A program made the translations under genes and the position numbers. Below, one piece after another: positions 1 to 8,127 of a stretch of DNA of 46,126 nucleotides. The first letter of the stretch is position 1. Every line of letters starts with the position of its first letter. Source of the stretch: an alpha proteobacterium AAP81b. Its GTDB lineage: Bacteria > Pseudomonadota > Alphaproteobacteria > Sphingomonadales > Sphingomonadaceae. The notes under the pieces are model-generated. The model ran no database searches. It was given only the letters and a program-made list of their open reading frames with translations, and had not been told where the DNA came from. Location of the stretch: assembly GCA_001295935.1 (NCBI GenBank), contig LJHX01000170.1, forward strand, positions 1 to 46,126, written 5' to 3'.

Positions 1-15
1 CCCCAAGCCGCAGCC

Positions 16-975
16 TCAGCGCCGCAGCACCGGACACGGCGGCAGTTGCGCGCGGACGGCGCGGGTGGTGAGATCGGCGGGGATGCCCGTGACGCGCACA
101 GCCCCCGGCACGCCCTCGAACGCCAGCCGCGCCGGGGCACGCAGGCGGCGTTCGCTCGGGGCGGGCGTGCCGGCGATCGCCGCGGCGACGGTGGCCGGGC
201 AGACAGTCTCGATCGTGCCGGCAAAGCGCGCGCCGGTACGGCCGATCGGCACCAGCGTCGCCCGCACGCGCGCGACTTCGCCGGTTGCATCGGCAAGCGT
301 CAGCGGGTCGATCGCGACCATACCGGTCGTCGCCCAGCGGTCATAACCGTCGAGGCGCGCCGGGCCGGTTGCCACCATGTCGGCGGCGAAAGTCAGCGGG
401 TCGCCGCCGCCGAAGCGCAACGCCGTGCCGGCGAGCACCATCTGGCCGCGCGGCGCGCCGCTCGGGCTGCTCGCCGGCGCGGTTTCGCCGACGCGCTCGC
501 GTAAGTGGACTTCAAAAGCCTGGGCGGTGATGGGTACCGGCAGCAGGCCAGTCGCGATCCGCGCCGCGTCGGCGACGGTCGAGATCCGCGCGACATGGCC
601 GTCGGCATCGACATGGACGCTGGTGATCGACGACGCCGCCGCCAGCCGGGCGCTGAGCACATCGCCGACGGTCGCCGCGAATTCGGGCTGCTGCGCCGAG
701 ATCAGCGTCAGCTCGGGGCGCCAGGGGCCGCGGTTGATCCGCGCTCGGCTGGCGCGCGCCGAAAGCTTGACGACGTCGCCGCCATCGAGCCGCGCCGGGG
801 CGATCTCGGCTTCGAGACGATAGGGAAAGCCGGTGACGACGACGCCCGTGCCGGGCAGCCAGGGCGCCAGTGCCGCCTTGAACTCGGCCGCCCAGCCCGT
901 CCAGAACAGCCAATAGACGCCGATCGCCACCGCCAGCGGCGCGAGGGTGAGCAGCAGCGGCAGGCGTTTCAGCAT
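16..975 (-). CDS. DUF2125 domain-containing protein
   Basis: A 319-residue protein with one N-terminal hydrophobic segment (about residues 5-25, LLLTLAPLAVAIGVYWLFW), consistent with a membrane anchor or uncleaved signal, followed by a beta-rich, charged periplasmic-type domain. The conserved 'VTGFPYRLE' stretch near residue 48 and the overall length match the alphaproteobacterial DUF2125 family, whose function is unknown. It is the last visible gene of a minus-strand run. Its ATG lies inside the end of the upstream acyltransferase gene (7 bp overlap), so the two are probably co-translated. The family call rests on recognition; an envelope role is inferred only from the anchor and the neighbours. 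Confidence 0.75.
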   Translation of the reverse strand: MLKRLPLLLTLAPLAVAIGVYWLFWTGWAAEFKAALAPWLPGTGVVVTGFPYRLEAEIAPARLDGGDVVKLSARASRARINRGPWRPELTLISAQQPEFAATVGDVLSARLAAASSITSVHVDADGHVARISTVADAARIATGLLPVPITAQAFEVHLRERVGETAPASSPSGAPRGQMVLAGTALRFGGGDPLTFAADMVATGPARLDGYDRWATTGMVAIDPLTLADATGEVARVRATLVPIGRTGARFAGTIETVCPATVAAAIAGTPAPSERRLRAPARLAFEGVPGAVRVTGIPADLTTRAVRAQLPPCPVLRR

Positions 976-1664
976 CGATGTGGACCGTTCAGGGCGTTGA
1001 TCGCGGCATGCGTGCGCGCTTCGATTTCGGCGCGCGGCAGACCGGGAGGGAGGATTTCGCCGACGCGCATCGTCACCACGCCCGGCCGCTTGAGCAGCCC
1101 CTTGGGCCAGGCGCTGCCGCTGTCGAGCGCGATCGGCACCACCGGCAGCCCGAGCAGCCGGTAAAGCCCGGCAAAACCCGCCGCCAGCGGCGGCGCCGTG
1201 CCGACCGGCACGCGCGTGCCTTCGGGGAAAATGACCACCGGGCGCCCCGCCGCGACTGCCGCCGCGCCCTGGCGCGCCATCGCCCGCAACATGCCGGCGC
1301 TGCCCTCGCGATCGACGAAGATCGAGCCATGCTGCGCCGCCAGCCAGCCCCAGACCGGAATGGCGCGCAGCTCGGCCTTCATCACCACCGCCGGGCGCCG
1401 GAACCAGGCGAGCGTCAGCACCGCCTCGAACGCCGCCTCATGCTTGATGGCGTAAAGAAAGCGGCCCTCGGGCAAGGTGCCCTCGATGTGCAGTTGCACG
1501 CCGAGCACATGGCGCGTCAGCCAGCCGAACGCGCGCGCCCAGCCCGCCGCCCAGGGAAAGACGGCGCGCGGCGAAACCCGCGTTGCCAGTGCCATCGCCG
1601 GCACCCAGACCAGCGAAAAGCCGTAAAAGGCCAGCGCGAAGGCCAGCGAGCGCAGAACCGCCAT
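969..1664 (-). CDS. plsC: 1-acyl-sn-glycerol-3-phosphate acyltransferase (PlsC family)
   Basis: A 231-residue member of the PlsC/LPLAT family, which transfers an acyl chain to lysophosphatidic acid to give phosphatidic acid at the inner membrane. Two hydrophobic segments lie in the first 60 residues. The catalytic motif reads KHEAAFE (H-x4-E instead of the commoner H-x4-D), and the glycerol-phosphate-binding motif FPEGTR follows about 75 residues later. It starts 3 bp after the stop of the ydcF-like gene and overlaps the DUF2125 gene. Its place behind the fab genes fits use of ACP- or CoA-linked acyl chains. Other lysophospholipid acyltransferase activities cannot be excluded. Confidence 0.85.
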   Translation of the reverse strand: MAVLRSLAFALAFYGFSLVWVPAMALATRVSPRAVFPWAAGWARAFGWLTRHVLGVQLHIEGTLPEGRFLYAIKHEAAFEAVLTLAWFRRPAVVMKAELRAIPVWGWLAAQHGSIFVDREGSAGMLRAMARQGAAAVAAGRPVVIFPEGTRVPVGTAPPLAAGFAGLYRLLGLPVVPIALDSGSAWPKGLLKRPGVVTMRVGEILPPGLPRAEIEARTHAAINALNGPHRC

Positions 1665-1667
1665 GGC

Positions 1668-2216
1668 TCAGGCTGCCCCGGTCAGCAGCGCGGCGCGGCG
1701 CAGCAGCCATTTGCTGTACTCCCAGGCGATCCCCGGCGCACGTGGCTCGATCGGCACCGCGTCGGAGACGACTTCCACGCCGGCGGGCAGCACCCGGCCG
1801 AGCTCGAGCCGGGCGCGGCGCATGTGCCCCGCCGAGGTCACCAGCCGCAGCGAACGGAAGCGGTGGTGCGCCATCCAGGCGGCGGTCTCCTCGGCATTGG
1901 AGCGCGTGTCGACCGCGGCATAGCCGAGCTCGGCGCGGTCCAGCCGCGAAACGCGCAAGCCCGCCGCCTCGGCGAGCTGGCGGCGCGTCGTCCGTCGCCC
2001 GACGCCCGAGATCAGCATCAACGTCGCCGATCCGGCGTCAAGAACCTCAAGCCCGCGCTTCAACCGCCCCTCGCCGCCGGTCAGCACGACAACGGCATCG
2101 GTGCGGTGCGTCAGCGGGGCCGGGCCGGGCAGCGCCAGGCTGAACCACAAGAACCCCGCCCCCCAGAGCAGCACGGCGAGCGCGAGCGCGCGACCGGCGC
2201 CGCCGAGCAAGGTCAT
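1668..2216 (-). CDS. YdcF/DUF218 family membrane-anchored protein
   Basis: A 182-residue protein with an N-terminal transmembrane segment (GAGRALALAVLLWGAGFLWF) and a DUF218-type Rossmann-like domain: 'DAVVVLTGGEGRLKRGLEVL', 'LISGVG', the family hallmark 'TRSNAEETA', and 'LVTSAGHMRRA'. Family members such as YdcF, SanA and ElyC are linked to envelope integrity, but their biochemistry is poorly defined. The ATG at 2216 is chosen because it opens directly onto the membrane anchor; the longer open frame runs antisense-like through mltG and is not coding. No clear Shine-Dalgarno sequence precedes it. It lies 56 bp downstream of mltG on the same strand. Confidence 0.8.
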   Translation of the reverse strand: MTLLGGAGRALALAVLLWGAGFLWFSLALPGPAPLTHRTDAVVVLTGGEGRLKRGLEVLDAGSATLMLISGVGRRTTRRQLAEAAGLRVSRLDRAELGYAAVDTRSNAEETAAWMAHHRFRSLRLVTSAGHMRRARLELGRVLPAGVEVVSDAVPIEPRAPGIAWEYSKWLLRRAALLTGAA

Positions 2217-2272
2217 TGGGCGGGCCGGGCCGCCGTCGCGCCGCCGGGCGCTGGACCCCGATGCGCGCCGGG

Positions 2273-3253
2273 TCACATTTCGCCGCGCTGGCGACGGATC
2301 GCGTACCATTTCTGCACATTGGCCGAATGCTGCGCCAAAGTCTCGGCGAAGACATGCCCGCCACTGCCGTCCGCGACGAAATACAGCGCCCTGGTCGGCG
2401 CCGGATCGAGCACCGCGGCGATCGACGCACGTCCGGGGTTGGCGATCGGGCCCTTGGGCAGGCCGGGCTTGAGATAGGTGTTGTAGCCGGTATCGCGGCG
2501 CAGTTCCGATTGGCGGATGCGCCGGCCGAGCGGCTTGCCCTTGGTGATCGGGTAGATGACGGTCGGATCGGCATCGAGCTTGATGCCCTGGCGCAGGCGG
2601 TTGGTATAGACGCCGGCGACGGTGCGGCGCTCGGCGGGCTTGCCGGTCTCCTTCTCGACGATCGACGCCAGGGTCAGCGCCTCGTCGCGGGTGGCGACAG
2701 CGCTCGCCTTGCTGCGCGTCGGCCACAGCTCGTCGAGCGTCCGCGTCATCGCCGCCTGCATGCGGGCGAGCACCCGGGCGCGGGGTTCGCCCGCGGTGAA
2801 TTCATAGGTTTCGGGCAGCACCGAGCCTTCCGCCGGCACCGCGACGGCGCCGGTCAGCCGGGGTTCGGCGCGCAGCCGCTCGGCGACGAGGATCGACGGC
2901 CAGCCTTCGGGAATGGTCACCACCAGCCGCTCGACTTGCCCCGCCTGCAAGGCCGCCAGATAGTCGCGCCAGGCAGCGCCCTTGCGCAGGCGATAAGTGC
3001 CGGCCTGGACGGGGGCGTCGCTGCCCAGCAGCCGCGCCAGGAAGCGGAACTGCTGCGGCATGTCGACCAGCCCGGCCTTTTCGAGGTCGCCGGCGACGGC
3101 GGCGAGGCTGGCACCCTTGGGAACGACGAAGGCGACGGCCGCGCCGGGAGTGCGCCCCCAGCCGTACCAGGGCGCCGCCAGCCAGGGCCCGCCGATCGCC
3201 AGCAGCAGCAGCGCGAACGCCAATATGGCGCGCGCCGGGCGCGTCAGCCGCAT
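2273..3253 (-). CDS. mltG: endolytic murein transglycosylase MltG
   Basis: A 326-residue MltG/YceG-family enzyme that cleaves nascent glycan strands at the inner membrane and is thought to set glycan length by terminating elongation. An N-terminal transmembrane segment (about residues 7-30) is followed by a LysM-like region ('GASLAAVAGDLEKAGLV') and the catalytic domain. The catalytic glutamate is expected in 'LASIVEKETGKPAERRTVAGV', and 'LDADPTVIYPI', 'YNTYLKPGLPKGPIANPG' and 'LYFVADGSGGHVFA' are family signatures. It is 22 bp downstream of fabF, the same neighbourhood as in many proteobacteria (fabF-pabC-mltG), here without pabC. Confidence 0.95.
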   Translation of the reverse strand: MRLTRPARAILAFALLLLAIGGPWLAAPWYGWGRTPGAAVAFVVPKGASLAAVAGDLEKAGLVDMPQQFRFLARLLGSDAPVQAGTYRLRKGAAWRDYLAALQAGQVERLVVTIPEGWPSILVAERLRAEPRLTGAVAVPAEGSVLPETYEFTAGEPRARVLARMQAAMTRTLDELWPTRSKASAVATRDEALTLASIVEKETGKPAERRTVAGVYTNRLRQGIKLDADPTVIYPITKGKPLGRRIRQSELRRDTGYNTYLKPGLPKGPIANPGRASIAAVLDPAPTRALYFVADGSGGHVFAETLAQHSANVQKWYAIRRQRGEM

Positions 3254-3275
3254 CGCGTCCGCCCGCCCACCGCCA

Positions 3276-4538
3276 TCAGAGCGCGCGCATTACCAGCGTC
3301 GCATTCGTGCCGCCGAACCCGAAGCTGTTGTTGAGGACGGTGCGGATCGGCCGCTCGCGGGGGGTATGCGGCACGAGATCGATGCCGCTGCAATTCTCGG
3401 AAGGATTGTCGAGGTTGAGGGTTGGCGGCGCCACCTGGTCGCGGATGGCGAGCAGGCAGAAGATCGATTCGACCGCGCCGGCCCCCCCCAGCAGGTGGCC
3501 GATCGCCGATTTCGTCGACGACATCGAGACATTGGCGATCTCGTTGCCGAACAGGCGCTTGACCGCGCCCAGCTCGAGCTCGTCGCCGAGCGGCGTCGAG
3601 GTGCCATGGGCGTTGATGTAATCGATCTCGCCGGGGCTGATCCCGGCGCGACGCAGCGCCATTTCCATCGAGCGGAAAGCGCCCGAGCCTTCGGGGTGCG
3701 GTGCCGTGACATGCCAGGCATCGCCCGACATGCCATAGCCGATGACCTCGCCATAGATTTTGGCGCCGCGTGCCTTGGCGTGCTCATATTCTTCCAGCAC
3801 GACGACGCCGGCGCCTTCGCCCATGACGAAGCCGTCGCGATCGCGATCCCAGGGCCGGCTGCCGCGCGTCGGATCGTCGTTGAAATGCGTCGACAGCGCC
3901 TTGGCCTGGGAGAAGCCGGCGATGCCGAGCGGGCAGATGGCGCCCTCGGCGCCGCCCGCCAGCATGACATCGGCGTCGTCGAGGGCGATCATCCGCGCCG
4001 CGTCGCCGATCGAATGCGCCCCCGTCGAGCACGCGGTGACGACGGCGTGATTGGGGCCCATCAGGCCGTATTTGATCGAAACCTGGCCCGAGATGAGGTT
4101 GATCAGCCGGCCATGGACGAAGTGCGGACTGACCCGGCGCGGGCCCTTTTCGTGGAGGACGATCGATTCGGACGCGATCCCCGGCAGCCCGCCGATGCCG
4201 GCGCCGATGCTGAGGCCGGTGCGCAGACGCTCGGCCTCGGACATGTCGGTAAGGCCGGCATCCTCGAGCGCCTGGCCGGCGGCATCGATGCCATAGATGA
4301 TGAAGGGATCGACCTGGCGCTGCACCTTGTAGTCGACGCGCTTGTCGGCATCGAAGGTGCCGTTGCTGCCGTCGCCGCGGATGACTTCACAGGCGATGCG
4401 ACAGGCATAGTCGGTGGGATCGAAGCGCGTGATGGTGCGGGCGCCCGATTGCGACGCCAGGATCTTCGCCCAGACGGTTTCGACATCGGCGCCGAGCGGC
4501 GTCACAAGGCCAATTCCGGTCACAACCACTCGCCGCAT
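3276..4538 (-). CDS. fabF: beta-ketoacyl-ACP synthase II (FabF)
   Basis: A 420-residue KAS II that condenses malonyl-ACP with acyl-ACP during fatty-acid elongation in the cytosol. The complete Cys-His-His catalytic set is visible: Cys170 in TACSTG, His311 in NAHGTSTPLGD and His348 in SAIGHLLGGAGAVE, with Lys343 just before. The C-terminal 'NNSFGFGGTNATLV' motif is intact. The ATG is preceded by a good ribosome site (AAAGGACAGG). It follows acpP after about 130 bp holding a terminator-like hairpin, so its level may depend on read-through. Length is normal for the family. Confidence 0.98.
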   Translation of the reverse strand: MRRVVVTGIGLVTPLGADVETVWAKILASQSGARTITRFDPTDYACRIACEVIRGDGSNGTFDADKRVDYKVQRQVDPFIIYGIDAAGQALEDAGLTDMSEAERLRTGLSIGAGIGGLPGIASESIVLHEKGPRRVSPHFVHGRLINLISGQVSIKYGLMGPNHAVVTACSTGAHSIGDAARMIALDDADVMLAGGAEGAICPLGIAGFSQAKALSTHFNDDPTRGSRPWDRDRDGFVMGEGAGVVVLEEYEHAKARGAKIYGEVIGYGMSGDAWHVTAPHPEGSGAFRSMEMALRRAGISPGEIDYINAHGTSTPLGDELELGAVKRLFGNEIANVSMSSTKSAIGHLLGGAGAVESIFCLLAIRDQVAPPTLNLDNPSENCSGIDLVPHTPRERPIRTVLNNSFGFGGTNATLVMRAL

Positions 4539-4560
4539 CGGCAGCCTGTCCTTTCACGTC

Positions 4561-4600
4561 AAAAAAGCGAAACGGCCCCCCGCGTGTCCGCGAAGAGCCG
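4561..4600 (-). terminator. terminator/attenuator-like hairpin between acpP and fabF
   Basis: Read on the minus strand, a bulged GC-rich stem (CGGC, then CGCG, loop GACA, CGCG, then GCCG) is followed by TTTCGCTTTTTT. This looks like a Rho-independent terminator at the 3' end of acpP. Because fabF follows on the same strand with its own ribosome site, partial termination would make acpP mRNA more abundant than fabF mRNA. The fold was judged by eye. Confidence 0.55.
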
Positions 4601-4669
4601 TATCGCACAAGCTTTCGCCAAAGGCGACCGTCGCGGCGGCAGTTCTGCCCCCGGCGACGCGGCCCATGG

Positions 4670-4909
4670 TCAGCCCTTCTGGTTGGTCTCGATGAAACCG
4701 ATGGCGTCCTTGACGGTCAGGATCTTCTCGGCGGCATCGTCGGGGATTTCGACGCCAAATTCTTCTTCGAAGGCCATCACCAGCTCGACGGTGTCAAGGC
4801 TGTCCGCGCCGAGATCGTCGATGAAGCTGGCGTCCTCGGTGACCTTGTCGGCTTCGACGCCGAGATGTTCGACGACGATTTTCTTCACGCGGTCGGCGAC
4901 GTCGCTCAT
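4670..4909 (-). CDS. acpP: acyl carrier protein
   Basis: A 79-residue acidic protein that carries the growing acyl chain on a 4'-phosphopantetheine arm. The attachment site is Ser37 in the [14 protein letters not shown] motif, followed by the recognition helix '[18 protein letters not shown]'. Length and spacing are typical. It sits between fabG and fabF as in most proteobacteria, about 120 bp after fabG, a gap large enough for its own promoter; acpP is commonly transcribed strongly on its own. Confidence 0.99.
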   Translation of the reverse strand: MSDVADRVKKIVVEHLGVEADKVTEDASFIDDLGADSLDTVELVMAFEEEFGVEIPDDAAEKILTVKDAIGFIETNQKG

Positions 4910-5031
4910 GGATCGATCCTCTGTCTGTCCGCAGCCTTGGGCTGCCGTGTTTGTCTGGGTTCAGGCGATAGCCGCCCGGCCGGGGTGTGACAAGTGGGGG
5001 GCCGGCAGCGCCATCGTCGGCCGGCCACACC

Positions 5032-5766
5032 TCACAGCATCGCCATGCCGCCGTTGACGTGCAGGGTGGCGCCGGTGACATAGCCGCTCTCGCGCGCCGC
5101 GAGATAGACTGCCGCGGCGGCGATATCGGCGCCGGTGCCGAGCCGCCCGGCGGGAATGCGCTGGAGCAGCGCCGCGCTCTGGACGTCGCTCAAGGCCTCG
5201 GTCATCGGCGAAGCGATGAAGCCGGGCGCTATGCAGTTGACGGTGATGTTGCGCGAGGCGAGTTCCTGCGCCAGCGCCTTCGACATGCCGATCAGCCCTG
5301 CCTTGGACGCGGCGTAATTGGCCTGGCCGGGATTGCCGGTGACGCCGACCACCGACGTTATCGAAATGATGCGGCCAAATCTCGCGCGCATCATCGGTTT
5401 GCAGGCGGCGCGCGCCAGGCGAAAGGCAGCCTCGAGGTTGACGCGAATGACGATGTCCCATTCGGCATCCTTCATCCGCATGGCGAGGTTGTCGCGGGTG
5501 ACGCCGGCATTGTTGACGAGGATGTCGAGCTGCCCGAGCGCTGCCACCGCCGCCGGCACCAGGCCGTCAACCGCGGCGCCGTCGCCGAGGTCGCAGGGCA
5601 GCACGATGCTGCCCGGCAGCTCGGCGGCAAGCGCCTCGAGCGCCTCGGCGCGGGTGCCCGACAGCGCCAGCCGCGCGCCCTGCCCGGCCAAGCCGCGCGC
5701 GATGGCGCCGCCGATGCCGCCGGAAGCGCCGGTGACCAGTGCCGTCATGCCGGTAAGATCGAACAT
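5032..5766 (-). CDS. fabG: 3-oxoacyl-ACP reductase (FabG)
   Basis: A 244-residue short-chain dehydrogenase that reduces 3-oxoacyl-ACP with NADPH. It has the TGASGGIG nucleotide-binding motif (residues 12-19), NNAG (85-88) and the catalytic Ser138-Tyr151-Lys155 set in 'ISITSVVG...NYAASKAG'. The ATG at 5766 overlaps the fabD stop (ATGA), giving translational coupling, and yields the standard family N-terminus MFDLTGMTALVTGASGG. The frame remains open further upstream, but that part is antisense-like sequence inside fabD. Confidence 0.98.
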   Translation of the reverse strand: MFDLTGMTALVTGASGGIGGAIARGLAGQGARLALSGTRAEALEALAAELPGSIVLPCDLGDGAAVDGLVPAAVAALGQLDILVNNAGVTRDNLAMRMKDAEWDIVIRVNLEAAFRLARAACKPMMRARFGRIISITSVVGVTGNPGQANYAASKAGLIGMSKALAQELASRNITVNCIAPGFIASPMTEALSDVQSAALLQRIPAGRLGTGADIAAAAVYLAARESGYVTGATLHVNGGMAML

Positions 5767-6728
5767 CACAGCTCCTTGGCGATCGCTTCGAGGCCCGCCA
5801 TGTCGAGCGCGCCGAGGCAGGGAACATCGGGGGTGGTGCGGCGGATCATCGGCCCCAGCACCTTGCCGCCCAGTTCGACAAAGCCGGTGACGCCGAGTGC
5901 GGCCATCGCCAGCACCGATTCGCGCCAACGCACCGTGCCTGTCACCTGGGCGACGAGCAGCTCGCGGATGGTCGCGGGGTCGGCGACCGGCGCTGCCGTC
6001 ACATTGGCGATGAGCGGCACAAAGGGCGCGCGGAGGTCGGCGCCGGCCAACGCCTCGGCCATCACCGCGGCGGCCGGCGCCATCAGTTCACAATGGAAGG
6101 GCGCCGAGACCGGCAGCAGCACCGAATGCCGGGCGCCGCGCGTCTTGGCGATCGACATGGCGCGCGCCACCGCCTGGGTATGGCCCGAGACGACGACCTG
6201 CCCCGGGGCATTGTCGTTGGCGGCGGCGCAGACCTGTTTGCTGCCGGCGGGGCCGCCGCCGACCTCGCGCGCCGCCTCGGCGGCGATCTCGCTGACCTGC
6301 TCGAAATTGAGGCCAAGCAGCGCCGCCATGGCGCCCTCCCCCGCCGGCACCGCCGCCTGCATCGCCTCGCCGCGGCGGCGCAGCAGCCGCGCCGTCTCGG
6401 CGAGGCCGAGGGCGCCCGCCGCCGCCAGCGCGCTGTATTCGCCAAGGCTGTGGCCGGCGACGAACGCCGCCTTCTCGGCCAGCCGCAGCCCGGCATCGGC
6501 CTCGAGCACGCGCAGCGCGGCGATGGACACCGCCATGATCGCCGGCTGGGCGTTGGCAGTGAGTGTCAGCTGATCCTCGGGGCCTTCCCACATCAGCCGC
6601 GACAGCTTCTGCCCAAGCGCCTCGTCGACTTCCTCGAAAACGGCGCGGGCGTGCGGGCTGGCGTCGGCGAGGCCGCGGCCCATGCCGACCGACTGGCTGC
6701 CCTGGCCCGGAAAGATGAATGCGCGGAT
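5766..6728 (-). CDS. fabD: malonyl-CoA:ACP transacylase (FabD), apparent ATC start
   Basis: A 320-residue enzyme that loads malonate from malonyl-CoA onto ACP. The nucleophile is Ser94 in GHSLGE, the conserved His lies in APFHCELM, and the oxyanion-loop GQGSQ motif is at residues 8-12. The expected N-terminus (M)RAFIFPGQGSQ is present, but its first codon is ATC (6728-6726). It is preceded at ideal distance by a strong Shine-Dalgarno sequence, AGGGAGG (6740-6734, 5 nt gap). No ATG, GTG or TTG is in frame between that ribosome site and the motif. The first in-frame ATG (6683) is Met16 and would remove GQGSQ. A rare ATC start, a mutated start, or a sequencing error are the options. Confidence 0.93.
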   Translation of the reverse strand: MRAFIFPGQGSQSVGMGRGLADASPHARAVFEEVDEALGQKLSRLMWEGPEDQLTLTANAQPAIMAVSIAALRVLEADAGLRLAEKAAFVAGHSLGEYSALAAAGALGLAETARLLRRRGEAMQAAVPAGEGAMAALLGLNFEQVSEIAAEAAREVGGGPAGSKQVCAAANDNAPGQVVVSGHTQAVARAMSIAKTRGARHSVLLPVSAPFHCELMAPAAAVMAEALAGADLRAPFVPLIANVTAAPVADPATIRELLVAQVTGTVRWRESVLAMAALGVTGFVELGGKVLGPMIRRTTPDVPCLGALDMAGLEAIAKEL

Positions 6729-6733
6729 GGTCG

Positions 6734-6740
6734 CCTCCCT
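6734..6740 (-). promoter_or_regulatory. strong ribosome-binding site that fixes the fabD start
   Basis: AGGGAGG on the minus strand, 5 nt before the ATC codon at 6728-6726. It is the best Shine-Dalgarno match in the upstream region and has no canonical start codon at proper spacing in the fabD frame. Confidence 0.7.
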
Positions 6741-6962
6741 GCGACGCTTCTGAACATGGCGTCAGGCCGGCGCCCCTAGGGCGTTGCGACGCAACGCGCA
6801 ACAAAAGCATCTTGTGCGGCGCATCAAGCGCAATGCATGTTGCAGAGCCGAGGGGAGTCGATAAGGGGAGCAGGCTTGGCGGCGCGGCGTTCATCGCCGG
6901 GCCAGTCGAACGGCTCCAAATCTACAACCGGCGCGCCCCGGCGCCGCCACGAGAGGGAATTC

Positions 6963-8090
6963 ATGCGCGCCACTGCCGTCCGCCCGCTTCTTGCCGCCAG
7001 CCTTGGCCTCGGCCTCACCCTGGGACTGGCGATGCCCGCCGCCGCTGCCGTCTCGAAGGCGGTCGGCACGGCGCTGCAGCAGGCGCAGCGCGCCGCCGCC
7101 AGCGGCAACAGTGGCGCCGCCATCGCCGCGGTCAAGAACGCCCAGGCCGCCGCCTCGACGGCCGAGGAGAAGCAGAAGGCCGCCCAGATGGCCGGCTATG
7201 TCTATACCCGCGCCGGCCAATATGCCGCCGCCGCCAATGCCCTGCAGGCCGCCGGCGCCGGGCCGAGCCAGCTGGCGCCGCTCTATTACCAGGCGGGACA
7301 ATATGACCGCGCTATCGCCGAAGCCAAAAAGGCCGGCGGCGAGAACATGCAGGTCCTCATCGCCCAGGCGTCGACCAAGCTCGGCCGGCCGCAGCAGGCC
7401 ATTGCCGCCTATCAGAAGCTGATCGCCAGCAACGGCGCCAAGCCGCTCTACCTCGAAAATCTTGCCGGCGCCCAGTACAAGGCGGGCGACAAGAAGGGCT
7501 ATCTTGCCACCACCGAGCGGCTGGTGCGTGTCGACGGCTCGGCGTCGCGCTGGAAGACGCTGCTCGTCAATTTCTCGCAGAATTCGATGCGCTCGGAAGC
7601 CAAGCTGGCGCTCTATCACCTGATGCTGGCGACCGGCACCATCGAGCGCCCGCAGGACTGGTCGGAATTCACCAAGCTGGCGCTCGTCGCCGGCCAGGCC
7701 GGGGTCGCGCGCACCGCCGTCGCCAAGGCGGGGCCCGCTGCTGACGCCCAGGCGCAGCGGCTGGTCGAGGCGGCGCAGCAGATGACGGTCAAGTCAGCGG
7801 CCGAAGCGCCGAAGCTTGCCGCCGCGCCGGGCACCGCGGTCAAGGGCGGCAATGCCTATCTCGGCCTCGGCCAATACCCCCAGGCGATCGCCGCCTATGA
7901 CAAGGCGATCGCGGCAAATGCTGCCGACGCCGACCAGGCACGGGTCTGGAAGGGGATCGCCGCGCTGCACGCCGGCAATGTCTCGGCAGGCAAGGCGGCT
8001 TTTGCCAGTGTCACCGACAAGGCCGGCATGAAGGACATCGCCGATCTGTGGACGCTCTACGCCTCGACGCGCGGCGCGATCAAAGGCTGA
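6963..8090 (+). CDS. secreted tetratricopeptide-repeat protein
   Basis: A 375-residue protein with a clear signal peptide (MRATAVRPLLAASLGLGLTL to AAAA, cleavage near residue 29) and a mature part made of alanine-rich helical repeats of TPR type, for example 'AGYVYTRAGQYAAAANALQAAG' split units and, near the C terminus, 'NAYLGLGQYPQAIAAYDKAI'. A periplasmic scaffolding or binding role is typical of such proteins, but no specific function can be assigned. The ATG at 6963 has a good ribosome site (GAGAGGGAATTC) and opens directly onto the signal peptide. It is divergent from fabD across a 230 bp gap. Confidence 0.8.
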   Translation: MRATAVRPLLAASLGLGLTLGLAMPAAAAVSKAVGTALQQAQRAAASGNSGAAIAAVKNAQAAASTAEEKQKAAQMAGYVYTRAGQYAAAANALQAAGAGPSQLAPLYYQAGQYDRAIAEAKKAGGENMQVLIAQASTKLGRPQQAIAAYQKLIASNGAKPLYLENLAGAQYKAGDKKGYLATTERLVRVDGSASRWKTLLVNFSQNSMRSEAKLALYHLMLATGTIERPQDWSEFTKLALVAGQAGVARTAVAKAGPAADAQAQRLVEAAQQMTVKSAAEAPKLAAAPGTAVKGGNAYLGLGQYPQAIAAYDKAIAANAADADQARVWKGIAALHAGNVSAGKAAFASVTDKAGMKDIADLWTLYASTRGAIKG

Positions 8091-8098
8091 GGCTCGAT

Positions 8099-8121
8099 CG
8101 GGGCGCCGGGTCGGCGCCCCG
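8099..8121. terminator. strong hairpin between convergent genes
   Basis: A perfect 9-bp inverted repeat (CGGGGCGCC, 5-nt loop GGGTC, GGCGCCCCG) lies 8 bp after the TPR gene stop and 6 bp before the end of the convergent bacterioferritin gene. There is no T-run, so intrinsic termination is only probable; it could serve both directions. Confidence 0.5.
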
Positions 8122-8127
8122 TGGCGC

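Noticed and set aside
2997-5057. Plus-strand open frame of nearly 690 codons across fabF and acpP
   Set aside because: Antisense shadow of well-conserved fabF/acpP, no recognisable domain, no ribosome site.
4987-6573. Plus-strand long frame antisense to fabG and fabD
   Set aside because: Shadow frame; translation has no domain and the opposite strand encodes conserved enzymes.
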